In this document: positions 33,402 to 42,897 of the stretch, piece by piece | Layout: each line of letters starts with the position of its first letter | How positions within the stretch are numbered: position 1 is the stretch's first letter | Assembly: GCA_964561605.1 (NCBI GenBank) | Contig: CAZLQD010000005.1 | Location: 211,299-275,298 of the forward strand | Reading direction: 5' to 3' | Source: JALUZX01 sp964561605 | GTDB taxonomy: Bacteria > Planctomycetota > UBA1135 > JALUZX01 | Length of the DNA: 64,000 nucleotides | Made by a program: the position numbers and the translations under genes | Notes under the pieces: generated by a model | What the model was told of the DNA's origin: nothing | What the model saw: only the letters and a program-made list of their open reading frames with translations | Databases searched by the model: none

Positions 33402-35318
33402 TCAGGTGACGGCCTCGGGGCTGAACTGGAGATCGTAGAGGCGCTTGTAGAGACCGCCCCGGGAGAGAAGCTCCTCGTGGGTCCCCTGCTCCACCAGGCG
33501 GCCCTCGTTCAGGACCAGGATCCAGTCCGCCCCCCTGACGGTGGAGAGCCTGTGGGCGATGACGAAACTGGTCTTGCCCCGCATCAGGTTGTCCAGGGCC
33601 TGCTGGAGGGCCCGCTCCGATTCCGAATCGAGGGAACTGGTGGCTTCGTCCAGGAGAAGGATGGAGGCCTTCTTCAGGATGGCCCGGGCCACGGTGATCC
33701 TCTGGAGCTGCCCCCCCGAGAGCCGGGCCCCCCGTTCGCCCACGATGGTCTCGTAGCCGTCGGGAAGCTGGGTGATGAAGTCGTGGATCTGGGCCGCCTT
33801 GGCCGCTTCGATCACCTCCTCCTCGGTGGCGTCGGGCCTGGCGTAGCGGATGTTCTCCAGGATGGTGGTGTTGAAGAGGAAGGGAACCTGGCTCACCAGG
33901 GCGATCTTGGCGCGGTAGGACTCCAGGTCGATCCTGGTCAGAGGAATCCCGTCCACCAGGATCCGACCCTCCGTGGGGTCGTAGAACCGGGCGATCAGGT
34001 CCATCAGGGTGGTCTTGCCCGCTCCCGAAGGTCCCACCACGGCGGTCATCCTTCCGGCGGGGGCCTTGAAGCTCACGTCCTTGAGAACCAGCTCCTCCTC
34101 GTAGGCGAAGGAGACGTGTTCGAACTCCACGTCCCCCCGGATCTCGTCGACCCGGACCGCGTCGGGGGAGGTCTCCACCTCGGGCTTCAAGGAGAGCATC
34201 TCGTGGATCCTCTCCGTGGCGGCCAGGGATTCCATGATGATCGTATAGGAACGGGTCACCCTCTTGACGTGGGTGTAGGAGGTGGTGAGGGCCAGAGTCA
34301 GGATCGCCATGTCCCCCGGGTCCATGAAACGGCTCGCCGGATCCACCGAGTACCACCCGAGGACGAGGATCAGGAGGGCGAAGGCCCCCTGGTAGATGAA
34401 GCTCATGGTCCCGTGGGAGGCGGCCTTGGCCCGGATCATGGACATGTAGCGCTTGAGGAAGCGCTCGTTGATCTCCCGGAAGGCCTGGATCTCCCTCTCT
34501 TCCGCCTGGAAGGCCTGAACCGTCCGGATCCCGCCGAACATCTGGGACATGGACTCGATGGAGTCCGCCATGGCCTCCAGGCTCTTGCCCGATCCTTTCC
34601 GCACCCGCCGGCCGAAGCGGTAGATGGGGACGGCCATCACGGGAAGGGCCAGGATCACCAGCAAGGCCAGCCAGAAACTGTGGAGGGCGATGGCCGCCAG
34701 CGCGAAGTTTCCCAGGAGCTGCAGAGGCTCGAGAAGCATGTTCTCGAAGACCAGGGAGAAGGTACGCAGCGTCACGGCCGTGTCGTTGGCCACCCGGGAG
34801 ATGAGGTCTCCCAGTTTCCGCCTGGCGAAGAAGCCGAGGCCGAGCTTCAGCAGGTGGGCCGCCAGGTCGGTACGCAGGTCCACCACCACCCGCAAGGCCA
34901 GGTAGTGGGAGAGCTTGAAGTAGAAGTACATGCTCAGCCCGCCCACGACGGCCAGGAGAACGGCGAGGATCCCCACGGCGAGGAGGGTGTTGCGCTTGGC
35001 CTGGATCCGGGCCGCCTCGGTCTCGACCTTCTCGGGAGTCTCCAGGCCGATCAGGTGGAGGACCTGGTTCTCCGCCTTCTCCAGGAACTGGAGCTTCCCT
35101 CCGGCGATCCCCCCTCCCAGGCCCTGGCCGACGACCACCTTCTGGATCACCTGGCCCACCAGGACCAGGGGGGCCTTGGCGCTGAAGGCCGTCAACACGC
35201 CCAGGACCAGGACCAGGCCCACCACCCAGCGGACCCGCCAACCGTAATGGACGATGAGCCCCACCATCCTGCGGAGCTGGGCCCACCGCTCTCCCCTGGG
35301 TGGTTTCTTCCCGCTCAA
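33402..35318 (-). CDS. ABC exporter, MsbA-like fused permease/ATPase
   Basis: 638 aa. Start is TTG at 35318, overlapping the yjbQ stop as TTGA and preceded by GAAGGGAT; the frame is open upstream inside yjbQ but that is not coding. Six membrane helices in residues 15-340 (type I exporter fold), then a nucleotide-binding domain: Walker A GPSGAGKTT, Q-loop VSQVPFLFNTTILENI, signature LSGGQLQR, Walker B SILLLDEATSS, H-loop VIAHRLSTV. A single chain homodimerises in this family, exporting lipids, lipid-linked sugars or drugs. The substrate is not readable. Helix 1-2 region has an extra loop (about residues 50-90). Confidence 0.9.
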   Translation of the reverse strand: MSGKKPPRGERWAQLRRMVGLIVHYGWRVRWVVGLVLVLGVLTAFSAKAPLVLVGQVIQKVVVGQGLGGGIAGGKLQFLEKAENQVLHLIGLETPEKVETEAARIQAKRNTLLAVGILAVLLAVVGGLSMYFYFKLSHYLALRVVVDLRTDLAAHLLKLGLGFFARRKLGDLISRVANDTAVTLRTFSLVFENMLLEPLQLLGNFALAAIALHSFWLALLVILALPVMAVPIYRFGRRVRKGSGKSLEAMADSIESMSQMFGGIRTVQAFQAEEREIQAFREINERFLKRYMSMIRAKAASHGTMSFIYQGAFALLILVLGWYSVDPASRFMDPGDMAILTLALTTSYTHVKRVTRSYTIIMESLAATERIHEMLSLKPEVETSPDAVRVDEIRGDVEFEHVSFAYEEELVLKDVSFKAPAGRMTAVVGPSGAGKTTLMDLIARFYDPTEGRILVDGIPLTRIDLESYRAKIALVSQVPFLFNTTILENIRYARPDATEEEVIEAAKAAQIHDFITQLPDGYETIVGERGARLSGGQLQRITVARAILKKASILLLDEATSSLDSESERALQQALDNLMRGKTSFVIAHRLSTVRGADWILVLNEGRLVEQGTHEELLSRGGLYKRLYDLQFSPEAVT

Positions 35319-35746
35319 GATCCCTTCCCTTCGCCCAGGACCTGGACCAGGAACCGCCGCGTTCTGGGCCGGTTGTCGAAGTCGAGGAGCACGATCTGTT
35401 GCCACGTGCCCAGGGCGGGCCCGTCAGGCCCGAAGGGAACCGAGACGGAAGGCCCCAGGAGGGCGGCCCGGACGTGGGAAAAGCCGTTTCCGTCCCCCCA
35501 GGCCCGGTCGTGGGCGTAGGGCAGGTCGGCCGGGGCCAGCCTCTCGACGGCCTTCTTCAAGTCCTCCAGGACGCCCTCCTCGTATTCGATGGTGGTCACC
35601 GCCGCCGTTGCGCCGGGGACCATCACCGTCACCAGGCCCCGGACGCAACCGCTCTCGGCCAGGGTCTCGAGCACCATGGGAGTCACGTCCCGGATATCGC
35701 AGAAGCCCTCCGTCTGGAGGGTGAATTTCTTGGTCAGGACCTTCAT
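35315..35746 (-). CDS. yjbQ: YjbQ/UPF0047-family protein
   Basis: 143 aa, standard length. Features of the YjbQ family are visible: DVTPMVLETLAESGCVRGLVTVMVPGATAAVTTIEYEEGVLEDL, and DRAWGDGNGFSHVRAALLGPSVSVPFGPDGPALGTWQQIVLLDFDNRPRTRRFLVQV, containing the conserved GNG-H and GTWQ motifs. Members can act as weak thiamine-phosphate synthases, but their main role is unclear. The stop codon overlaps the TTG start of the ABC exporter, so the two are translationally coupled. The gene upstream (35756-36055) is 10 bp away. Confidence 0.9.
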   Translation of the reverse strand: MKVLTKKFTLQTEGFCDIRDVTPMVLETLAESGCVRGLVTVMVPGATAAVTTIEYEEGVLEDLKKAVERLAPADLPYAHDRAWGDGNGFSHVRAALLGPSVSVPFGPDGPALGTWQQIVLLDFDNRPRTRRFLVQVLGEGKGS

Positions 35747-35755
35747 CGGGGGGGC

Positions 35756-36055
35756 TCAGTCCAAGTCGAATGGGTTGGGGGGGCGCTCGGGATTCTTCTC
35801 GCGGGCGGCCTTCTTGCGGGCCTCCTCGAAGAGGGCCTCCAGCCGCTCCTTCTCCTTCTCCGAGTCTTCCAGGGCGTGGAGGAACTTCTCCTCCCGCTTG
35901 CGGCTCTCCTCCTCGGTCAACTCCACCAGGTCCTCCAGGCCCTGGATCTTCTTCCCCCCCGGTCTCTCCACCAGGGTGATCTTCCGGGTCACGAAGTTGA
36001 TGTGGAACTTCGCCCCGCAACAGTCGCACTTGTAGATGATCGTATCCCTGGCCAT
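35756..36055 (-). CDS. Small CxC-C zinc-ribbon-like protein with helical tail
   Basis: 99 aa, ATG at 36055 preceded by AGGAGCGG. Residues 1-25 hold a compact cysteine cluster, IIYKCDCCGAKFHINF, similar to one half of a zinc ribbon or FYDLN-type knuckle. The rest is acidic coiled coil (LTEEESRKREEKFLHALEDSEKEKERLEALFEEARKKAAREKN). I do not recognise a family; a dimerising zinc-binding adaptor is a guess. First gene of the set with yjbQ and the exporter. A candidate promoter lies at 36077-36105. Confidence 0.65.
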   Translation of the reverse strand: MARDTIIYKCDCCGAKFHINFVTRKITLVERPGGKKIQGLEDLVELTEEESRKREEKFLHALEDSEKEKERLEALFEEARKKAAREKNPERPPNPFDLD

Positions 36056-36076
36056 GTCCGCTCCTGTCGGGAAGGG

Positions 36077-36105
36077 ATTTTCAGGAGCCCACCCCCCCCC
36101 GTCAA
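36077..36105 (-). promoter_or_regulatory. Candidate promoter of the zinc-ribbon/yjbQ/exporter operon
   Basis: On the minus strand TTGACG (36105-36100), 17-bp spacer, GAAAAT (36082-36077), 22 bp before the ATG at 36055. Its -35 is the closest to TTGACA in the window. Confidence 0.45.
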
Positions 36106-36184
36106 CCAGGAGCCCCGCCGGGGCCCGGGCCAAAGACCCGTTCCGGTGCGCTTCCGGGCCCTGGTCCCCACCAGGCCGACCCGC

Positions 36185-39100
36185 CTAGAAGCCCTCTCTC
36201 CGGGTGGAAGCGTAACGTGGCCTTGGAAGGGGACGGGCCTCCCACTTCCGGACCTCCTCCAGGAGAACCTCGACGGCCTTCCTGAGTTGCCGGTCCTTCT
36301 CCACCCTGGTCTCCTCCCCCGGCTCGAGCCAGAGGACGTAGTCCGGCTTCGCCCCGTCCAGTTCCATGTCCTCTCCGTCCTCCAGGAGGAACCAGCCCCT
36401 CCCGGGGGTCCTGAGAAGCCCGATGTCCAGGACCGGAGCCGCCCCGGTGGAGATCACGCACCCCGCCGTGGGCACCCCCACCAGGGGCCCGCGCTTCAAG
36501 GTCTTGATGGCGTGGGAGAAGATCTCGGCGTTGGAGTAGCTGTTCTGGTTGCAAAGGACCACGATGGGCTTGTTCCACCTGGCGTAGACGATCCGGTCCC
36601 TGGGGTAGCCCGCCTTCCCTCCCCGGGGGATGGTGAAGGCGTGGACCGGCTGGCAAAGGGCCGTAAGAAGCCGATCCGCCGTATTTCCGCCCCCGTTGTT
36701 CCGGACGTCGATGACCAGGCCCTCCTTGCCCCGGCCGGCCTCGTAGAGGGCGGCCTGGAACTTCTCGAAGCTGGGCATGTTCATGACCTCCACGAGGAGG
36801 TAGCCCAGCTTCCCGCCCGAAGCCTTCTCCACCCAGGCGGCCCGTTCCTTCAGGACCTCCTCGAAGAGGAGTTTCCGAACCCCCGAATAGGTCACCGGGA
36901 GGATGGACACCTTCCTGGGCCTCCCCGAGGGATCCCTGACGTCGAAGAGGAAGGGCCTGCGTTCGGGCCGGTTGAAGACCAGGGTGGGATCGGTGCTTCC
37001 GTCGACGGGCCTGCCGTCCACGGAGAGGACCAGGTCGCCGGGCCTGAGCCTGGAGGAATCCTTGTCGGCGGGCCCGCCGGGGATCACCCTCTTCACCTTC
37101 CATCCCGGGCCGGCGTAGGAGGGATCCCAGACCACCCCGGGGTGCCAGGTGATCTCCTTCCAGGTGCCCTGCGTCCCCCCGGAGAAGGGGGAGGGCCTGC
37201 GGCGCCGGAGGAAACGGCGGAGCCCCCGGCCCATCATGTAGAACCCCAGGTGGGAACCGTTCAGTTCCCCCAGCATGAGCTGGACCAGGTTCTGGAACTC
37301 CCTTGCGCCCAGGCAGAAGGGAGCCGCCGGAAGGTACTTGTTCCGGACGGCATTCCAGTCCCGGCAGTTCAAACGCGGGTCGTACCACTGGTCCCGCATG
37401 ATCCGCCAGGCCTCGAGGAAGCCGAAGTACATCTTGCGCCGGAGATCCACCGCGACCGGGACCGAAAACCGGTATGTCGTAAACTTCGAGGGCGGAGCGA
37501 ACTTCCCGGGCTTTCCGCCGGCCAGCCAGCCGAAGCAGCGGGCCCCGGGAAGCCAGACCGGGGAGGAGCCGGCCGAACTCCCCACCTTCCTGGGAGACCC
37601 GCCGGACCTGGATGCCGTCACGGCGTAGAGGCCCGGCCCCTTGTCGAGGGAGGCCCGGAAGTAGAGGGTCTTGGAGGCGGGCCCCCAGAAGGGGCGGGAC
37701 TCGGTCTCCCCGGGGATCCGGATCCTGTGAAGCCTGTCCAGGAGACCCTCGAAGTCGATCTTCACCCGGACCATCTTTCCCCGGGAGCTCTTCCGGGAGC
37801 TCTTTCCCGGGGCCTTGCCCCGGGAGGGCCCGGCGGCGGCCTTCCCCTTCTTCTCCTTGGAGCCCTTCGCCGAGGGCCTGGACGAAGGAGTGGGCTTGGA
37901 GGCCGGGACGGCCCGGCGGGGACCCTTGCCTCCCATGACCTTCAGGGCCTCCTCCAGCTTCCGCTCCCTGGCACCCTTCTCCTCGTCCTCTTTGCGGAGA
38001 AAGACCCAGCAAAGCTCCCGCTCCCTGTTCCAGCGCTCCGTCACCCAGGCGAGTTTCCTTCCGTCGGGCGACCAGGCGGGCTGGAGGTCCATGTCGGGGT
38101 GGCGCGAGAGGTTCACCGGCCCGCCCTTCCCCTCCAGGGGAAGAACCCATACGTTCCACCAATATCCTCCGTCCGGGTCGGGCCTGGAGAAGGCAAGCCA
38201 CTTCCCGTCGGGGGACCAGCGCAGGCCCGAGACGGCCCAGGAGGCCAGGACCCTCCGGGCCCCGCTCCCGTCGCCCTTCATGATCCAGATGTCGGCCCTT
38301 CCCTTGAGGAAGGCCACCTCCTTCCCGCCGGGGCCGACGGAGAGGCCGTGCTCCCTGGCGGGATCCCTGGTGACCCGGCGGAGGCGGAACTCCTCGTTGA
38401 GCCACATCCACTTGGCGGGGTCGGCCGGACGGGCCTCCCAGATGTCCCAGTCCCCTCCCTCCAGGCTCGTGAAGAGGAGCCTCTTCCCGTCGGGGAGGAA
38501 GACCACCTCCCCTTCCGGGGCGGCCGTCCTCGTGACGCGGACCGGCTCCTTGAGGACCGTGTCCATGACCCAGACGTCGCCGCCCGCGACGAAAGCCATT
38601 TGTTTCCCGTCAGCCGTAAACGAAACGCTCTCCGCCCGGGAGACCATCTTCCGGACCACCGGCTCTATCGTGGGGTCCCCCGGCGCGTAGATCACGATGG
38701 GGCGGACCACCCCCGTGGACAGGTCCAGGCGGTGAAAGGTGAAGAGCCTCCGGAAGACCACGGTCCTCCCGTCCCGGGAGACGGCCGGCGACTGGACCCC
38801 GTCGTCCACCAGGAAGGTGAGCTGCCTCTCTTCCCGCCCGTCCAGGTCCCGCTTCCAGAGGTTGAAGGTCCCGTCCTTCTGGTTCACGTAGAGGAAGGAT
38901 TTCCCTCCCGGAAGGAACCTGGGACACCTGCATCCGCCGGGGTCCAGGGCCGCCTTCCGGAAGGTCCCCTCCAGGAGGTCGTAGAGCCAGACCTGGGAAG
39001 CCTGGGACCCCTTGTATCCCTTGCGCCACCAGGGCGCCCCCTCCCTGGTGAAGAGAAGCTTCCTTCCATCGGGTGAGAGGTCGGCCCAACTGCCGGTGTA

Positions 39101-39601
39101 GGTGTCGAAGAGGAGCTTCTCGGGACCCCGCTTCTCGAGGGAGACCCGGAAGAACCGGCGTGCGTAGGCCCGCTCCCCCGACTGGTCCCGCCTGGCCGAG
39201 ACGAGCAGGGCCTTCCCCGAAGGAAACCAGGCCACGGGAAGGCACCCCTCCGAATGGAATGTGACCTGCCGGGGAGCCCCTCCCCGGGCGTCCATGATCC
39301 AGGCCTGGACGACTCCTTCCCCCCGGTCGCTTGCGAAGGCGATCCGCTTTCCGTCGGGCGAAACGAGGGGCCGGAAGTCCTCGGCCGGGTTGGTGGTGAG
39401 CCTCTCGGCGGCGCCTCCCTCCACGGAAACCCTCCAGATGTCCCCCCGCCAGGAGAAGTAGATCACCTCCCCTCCGGGGGAGAGGCACGGATCGTGGGGA
39501 AGGAGGATCCGCTCCGCCCCGGGAGGGACGGGGGCGCAGAGGAGGGGAGCCTGGAGGAGGAGAAGGAGGAGGACGAAAAAGGAAGAGCCTGGATGACGCA
39601 C
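36185..39601 (-). CDS. Tricorn-like S41 protease with beta-propellers and PDZ domain
   Basis: 1138 aa, GTG start at 39601 with GAGGTTTCGATC upstream, signal peptide (SSFFVLLLLLLQAPLLCAP). Residues 35-560 are two TolB/WD-type propellers (repeated SPDGKRIAFASD, SPDGRKLLFTRE, SPDGKWLAFSRP). Residues about 555-610 are a Lys/Ser/Pro-rich linker. A third short propeller-like segment, then a PDZ domain (about 845-910, VKRVIPGGPADKDSSRLRPGDLVLSVDGR) and the S41 protease core (GYLLVEVMNMPSF, VIDVRNNGGGNTADRLL, NQNSYSNAEIF at 1018-1028, likely nucleophile S1023) follow. This is the domain order of Tricorn proteases, which degrade oligopeptides; here it is exported. Substrate is unknown. Confidence 0.85.
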   Translation of the reverse strand: MRHPGSSFFVLLLLLLQAPLLCAPVPPGAERILLPHDPCLSPGGEVIYFSWRGDIWRVSVEGGAAERLTTNPAEDFRPLVSPDGKRIAFASDRGEGVVQAWIMDARGGAPRQVTFHSEGCLPVAWFPSGKALLVSARRDQSGERAYARRFFRVSLEKRGPEKLLFDTYTGSWADLSPDGRKLLFTREGAPWWRKGYKGSQASQVWLYDLLEGTFRKAALDPGGCRCPRFLPGGKSFLYVNQKDGTFNLWKRDLDGREERQLTFLVDDGVQSPAVSRDGRTVVFRRLFTFHRLDLSTGVVRPIVIYAPGDPTIEPVVRKMVSRAESVSFTADGKQMAFVAGGDVWVMDTVLKEPVRVTRTAAPEGEVVFLPDGKRLLFTSLEGGDWDIWEARPADPAKWMWLNEEFRLRRVTRDPAREHGLSVGPGGKEVAFLKGRADIWIMKGDGSGARRVLASWAVSGLRWSPDGKWLAFSRPDPDGGYWWNVWVLPLEGKGGPVNLSRHPDMDLQPAWSPDGRKLAWVTERWNRERELCWVFLRKEDEEKGARERKLEEALKVMGGKGPRRAVPASKPTPSSRPSAKGSKEKKGKAAAGPSRGKAPGKSSRKSSRGKMVRVKIDFEGLLDRLHRIRIPGETESRPFWGPASKTLYFRASLDKGPGLYAVTASRSGGSPRKVGSSAGSSPVWLPGARCFGWLAGGKPGKFAPPSKFTTYRFSVPVAVDLRRKMYFGFLEAWRIMRDQWYDPRLNCRDWNAVRNKYLPAAPFCLGAREFQNLVQLMLGELNGSHLGFYMMGRGLRRFLRRRRPSPFSGGTQGTWKEITWHPGVVWDPSYAGPGWKVKRVIPGGPADKDSSRLRPGDLVLSVDGRPVDGSTDPTLVFNRPERRPFLFDVRDPSGRPRKVSILPVTYSGVRKLLFEEVLKERAAWVEKASGGKLGYLLVEVMNMPSFEKFQAALYEAGRGKEGLVIDVRNNGGGNTADRLLTALCQPVHAFTIPRGGKAGYPRDRIVYARWNKPIVVLCNQNSYSNAEIFSHAIKTLKRGPLVGVPTAGCVISTGAAPVLDIGLLRTPGRGWFLLEDGEDMELDGAKPDYVLWLEPGEETRVEKDRQLRKAVEVLLEEVRKWEARPLPRPRYASTRREGF

Positions 39602-39748
39602 GATCGAAACCTCGGTGGGGAAGAAGCCTGACCCCGGGCCGTCCCGCTTCGAGACGGCCGGGAAGAGAGTCCCGGATCACGAACCTTGGAGCCTGGAGGA
39701 GGCCCGGTCAAGCAAGAGCTCTGTGAGACTCCCCTCGCCAGCCCGGTT

Positions 39749-41431
39749 TCATCCCCGTTCCAGGAGGATCCCCGCCGCCACCCTCACGGGCTCCCCGCCC
39801 TCCTCCTCCATGACCCCTTCTCCCAGGATCCGGAACCTCCCGTCCACGGGGATTTCCCCCGAGAAGAGGCAGGCCCTCTGGGTGATCCTCTCCAGGGGTC
39901 CGCTCTCCTTGGCCCCGGGATCCACTCTCACCGGCTCGGAACACCACCGGTGCAGGATCCTGACGGAGGCTGTGTTTCCCTTTACCGTAATCTTCCCCGT
40001 GATCCCCGAGAAGAGCGTCCCCAGGTCGGGGACCAGGACGGCCGACTTCTGGGCCACGTTGGAGAGGTAACCCTCGAGATACTGGATCTCCTTTCCGGCG
40101 GCGAAGATTCCCGTCCGATCCTCCAGGACGGGGAAGGAGATCTCCCTGAGGACCTTCCCCCCCTGGAAGATCTCGGCCGGGGTGCGCCCCCGGGAGGAGG
40201 AAAGGGCCATCCCCTTGAAGAGGATCCGGACCCGGCAGGTCCCGGGGGAGAGGAGGTGCAGGGAGGAGGCCGTCCTCGTCCAGGCCGGCCGGACCCAGGT
40301 GGAGCCGGGGAGCATGGCCCCCGACGGAAAGACCGCCCCCGGCACCAGGCCCGCGGCGGCGAGAAGATTCTTGAACTTGTCCGGGTCCAGGGGGGCCTCC
40401 TCCCCCTCCTTTCCGGAGGAGATCCAGACCTCCTCGCTTCCCGGGGAAGGAGGGAGGGGAAGGCCCAGGTCCCTGTGCCAGGGAAGGAAGACCGGGCCCA
40501 GGTAGACCACACGGTCTTGCGGAACAGGGAGGTCCGTTACCCGGACGGCCAGGCAGGCCCCGCCCTCCCCGGGAGAGACCCGGAGAAGGAGCCCTCCTCC
40601 CCGGGAGACGGCGCCGCTTGCGGCCTGGAGGAAGAAATCCCCCCTTCCAGCCTCGATCCAGGGAGTCCTGGGAAGACCGATCTCCACCTTCCGGAAGGAC
40701 ATGCCCCCGCTCCGCCAGACGTCCAGGAACAGGGCGGCCCGCCCGCCCTGAAGGAGAGAGGCCCGGACCCTGGCCTGGAAACCCGTTTTAGGGTATACGA
40801 AGACGGGGTACGTGATCTTCGACTTGGCGGCCACCTCGGCGTCGAACCTGCCCACCCGGCTCTGTGAGACGGAGCGCGTCCAGAGAACGGATCCCCCCGG
40901 GAGGACCTGGAGGGAGAACCAGGCAGAGGCCCTCCCCATGCTCCCCTCCTCCAGCCCCTTCCAGAGCCGGGCCGCCTCGCCCGGTCCCAGGACGGACCCC
41001 AAGGAAAGGCCCCCTTCGGGGGGATCGAACCAGACCCCTTCCACGCGCAAAGGCCGCCCCAGGGCGCCCAGGAGGGCCTTTCCCAGGGAGGACGCCCGCT
41101 CCAAGGCCTGGGGGGATCCGGAGAGGAAGAACCTCCCCCCTCCCCGGCGGACCAGATCCCCCCCGCCCCCCAGGGCCTGCCCAAGGAGATCGGCCAGGGT
41201 GCCGGGGGGCACGGGGGGGACGGCGCCGGGGTCGGACGGGAGGAGTTCCTCGTCTTCGCCCAGGGTTCCAAGAGGAGGACCGAAGAGGGCCTGGACCTCC
41301 TCCCCCCCGTTCCGGACCAGGGAGGACAGGTCCAGGGTCAGGGGTGTGCCCCGGCGGCCCGCCTCCTGGGCGCGGGGAGCCGCCGGGAAGAGAAGAAGGA
41401 AGGAAAGGAGAAGACACCGTCTCGGGATCAT
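39749..41431 (-). CDS. Secreted protein of unknown function
   Basis: 560 aa. ATG at 41431 preceded by GAGGTG; signal peptide MIPRRCLLLSFLLLFPAAPRAQE (cleavage near residue 21). The mature part has two similar-sized beta-rich halves separated near residue 330. It contains a helical, Leu/Gly-rich segment (GTLADLLGQALGGGGDLVRRGGGRFFLSGSPQALERASSLGKALLGALG) that resembles one repeat of a secretin-type N-domain or similar alpha/beta module, but the match is weak. The second half is rich in strands (VYLGPVFLPWHRDLGLPLP, SAMLPGSTWVRPAWTRT). I do not recognise it; a periplasmic or outer-membrane component is plausible. Next gene upstream is the symporter, 61 bp away. Confidence 0.65.
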   Translation of the reverse strand: MIPRRCLLLSFLLLFPAAPRAQEAGRRGTPLTLDLSSLVRNGGEEVQALFGPPLGTLGEDEELLPSDPGAVPPVPPGTLADLLGQALGGGGDLVRRGGGRFFLSGSPQALERASSLGKALLGALGRPLRVEGVWFDPPEGGLSLGSVLGPGEAARLWKGLEEGSMGRASAWFSLQVLPGGSVLWTRSVSQSRVGRFDAEVAAKSKITYPVFVYPKTGFQARVRASLLQGGRAALFLDVWRSGGMSFRKVEIGLPRTPWIEAGRGDFFLQAASGAVSRGGGLLLRVSPGEGGACLAVRVTDLPVPQDRVVYLGPVFLPWHRDLGLPLPPSPGSEEVWISSGKEGEEAPLDPDKFKNLLAAAGLVPGAVFPSGAMLPGSTWVRPAWTRTASSLHLLSPGTCRVRILFKGMALSSSRGRTPAEIFQGGKVLREISFPVLEDRTGIFAAGKEIQYLEGYLSNVAQKSAVLVPDLGTLFSGITGKITVKGNTASVRILHRWCSEPVRVDPGAKESGPLERITQRACLFSGEIPVDGRFRILGEGVMEEEGGEPVRVAAGILLERG

Positions 41432-41492
41432 GGAACACCTCGAATCGCCCGCGGAGCCGGTCTCCATCCTAGCACGGACTCCCGAAAGGCGG

Positions 41493-42797
41493 TCACTCCT
41501 CCAAGGCGCCCTCGGCCCTGGCCACGCTGGCGCAAACCGTGGCGTCCCCCGTGACGTTCAGGACGGTTCTGCACATGTCCAGGGGGCGGTCCACGCCGAG
41601 GATCAAGGCGATCCCCTCGGGAGGCACGTGGATCTGCTGGAGCACCACGATGAGCATCACGATTCCCACCCCAGGAACGGCCGCCGTCCCGATGGAGGCC
41701 AGGGTGGCCGTGAGCACGATGGTGAGCATGTCCTGGATCCCCAGGTGCATCCCGTATACGTTGGCGATGAAAACCGCAGCCACTCCCTGGTAGAGGGCCG
41801 TTCCGTCCATGTTCACCGTGGCCCCCAGGGGCAGGACGAAGGCGGTGATCTCCCGGTCCACCCCCAGCCCGTCCTCGACGCACTCCATGGTCACCGGCAG
41901 GGTGGCCCCGGAAGAGGAAGAGGAGAAGGCCAGGAGCTGGGCCGGGGCCAGGGCGCGGTAGAAACGCTTCAGGGGAAGCCGGGCCAGGAACTTGATGAGG
42001 GGGGAGTAGACCAGGGCCATGTGGAGGGCCAGGCCAAGGACCACGCACCCCATGTATCCCGCCAGGACCTCCAGGAGGGAGAGGGCCTGGTCGGCGTCCT
42101 TCCCCAGGTCGGCGATCACCGCGGCGATCAGGGCGAAGACCCCGTAGGGAGCGATCTTCATGATCCCCTGGACCATGGCGATCACCGCGTCGGAGAGACC
42201 TTCGAAGAAGGCCGTGACCGGGCGGGATCTCTCCGGCCGTATTCGTGTCAGGGCCACTCCCAGGAGGAGGGAGAAGAAGACCACCTGGATCATCTCGGGG
42301 CGGGCCAGGGCGCCGAAGAAGTTGTCCGGCACGATCCGCACGAGCTGGTCCAGGGGGCGGAGGGAACCCGCCACGGCCCGGCGGGACTCCAGGGCCCCGC
42401 CGTAACTCTTGAGCAGGGCCGCCCGCAGGGAGGGATCCAGGTTCTCGCCGGGGCCGAAGAGGTTGACCACCAACAACCCGATGGTGATGGCCAGGGCCGT
42501 CGTGCCCAGGTAGAGGGCCAGGGTCCGGCCGCCGATCCGGCCGATCTTCTTCAGGTCCCCAAGGCTCGCCGCTCCCACCACAAGGGTGGCCACCACCAGG
42601 GGGATGGCCACCATCTTGAGGAGCCGGAAGAAAAGATCCCCCACGGGCTTGATCCAGGCCAGGACGAAGGAGCTGAACCCGAAATGGGCCGCCGCCACGC
42701 CGAAGAGGGCCCCCAGGAAGAGCCCCAGCAGGATCTGCCAGTGCAGGGCCAGGCCCTTGCGGCGGAGAGGCGGGGAGGGGTCCGAGGTGGGAACCAT
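41493..42797 (-). CDS. Dicarboxylate/glutamate:cation symporter (DAACS family)
   Basis: 434 aa from the ATG at 42797; in-frame sequence upstream to 42842 lacks features. Eight transmembrane helices with the two re-entrant hairpin loops of the family: AFSSSSSGATLPVTMEC (serine-rich HP1), NMDGTALYQG, and RTVLNVTGDATVC (substrate- and sodium-binding helix 8). Members move glutamate, aspartate or C4-dicarboxylates with sodium or protons across the inner membrane. The gene is divergent from the MFS/spermidine-synthase gene and shares a 100-bp intergenic region with it. Confidence 0.93.
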   Translation of the reverse strand: MVPTSDPSPPLRRKGLALHWQILLGLFLGALFGVAAAHFGFSSFVLAWIKPVGDLFFRLLKMVAIPLVVATLVVGAASLGDLKKIGRIGGRTLALYLGTTALAITIGLLVVNLFGPGENLDPSLRAALLKSYGGALESRRAVAGSLRPLDQLVRIVPDNFFGALARPEMIQVVFFSLLLGVALTRIRPERSRPVTAFFEGLSDAVIAMVQGIMKIAPYGVFALIAAVIADLGKDADQALSLLEVLAGYMGCVVLGLALHMALVYSPLIKFLARLPLKRFYRALAPAQLLAFSSSSSGATLPVTMECVEDGLGVDREITAFVLPLGATVNMDGTALYQGVAAVFIANVYGMHLGIQDMLTIVLTATLASIGTAAVPGVGIVMLIVVLQQIHVPPEGIALILGVDRPLDMCRTVLNVTGDATVCASVARAEGALEE

Positions 42798-42861
42798 GGA
42801 AAGGAGTATGGCGGCCGGCCCGGGGAAGGCGCAACGATCCAATCCCGTCCCCTCCGGGAAG

Positions 42862-42888
42862 GTGGCCGGCCCCGAGGGGGGTTACAAT
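42862..42888 (+). promoter_or_regulatory. Candidate promoter of the MFS/spermidine-synthase-like gene
   Basis: GTGGCC (42862-42867), 15-bp spacer, TACAAT (42883-42888). The ATG at 42898 lies nine bases after the -10, and TGCTCCTCCC just before it holds no purine-rich ribosome site, so a leaderless transcript is suggested. The spacing differs from the 18 bp of the three other examples. Confidence 0.35.
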
Positions 42889-42897
42889 GCTCCTCCC

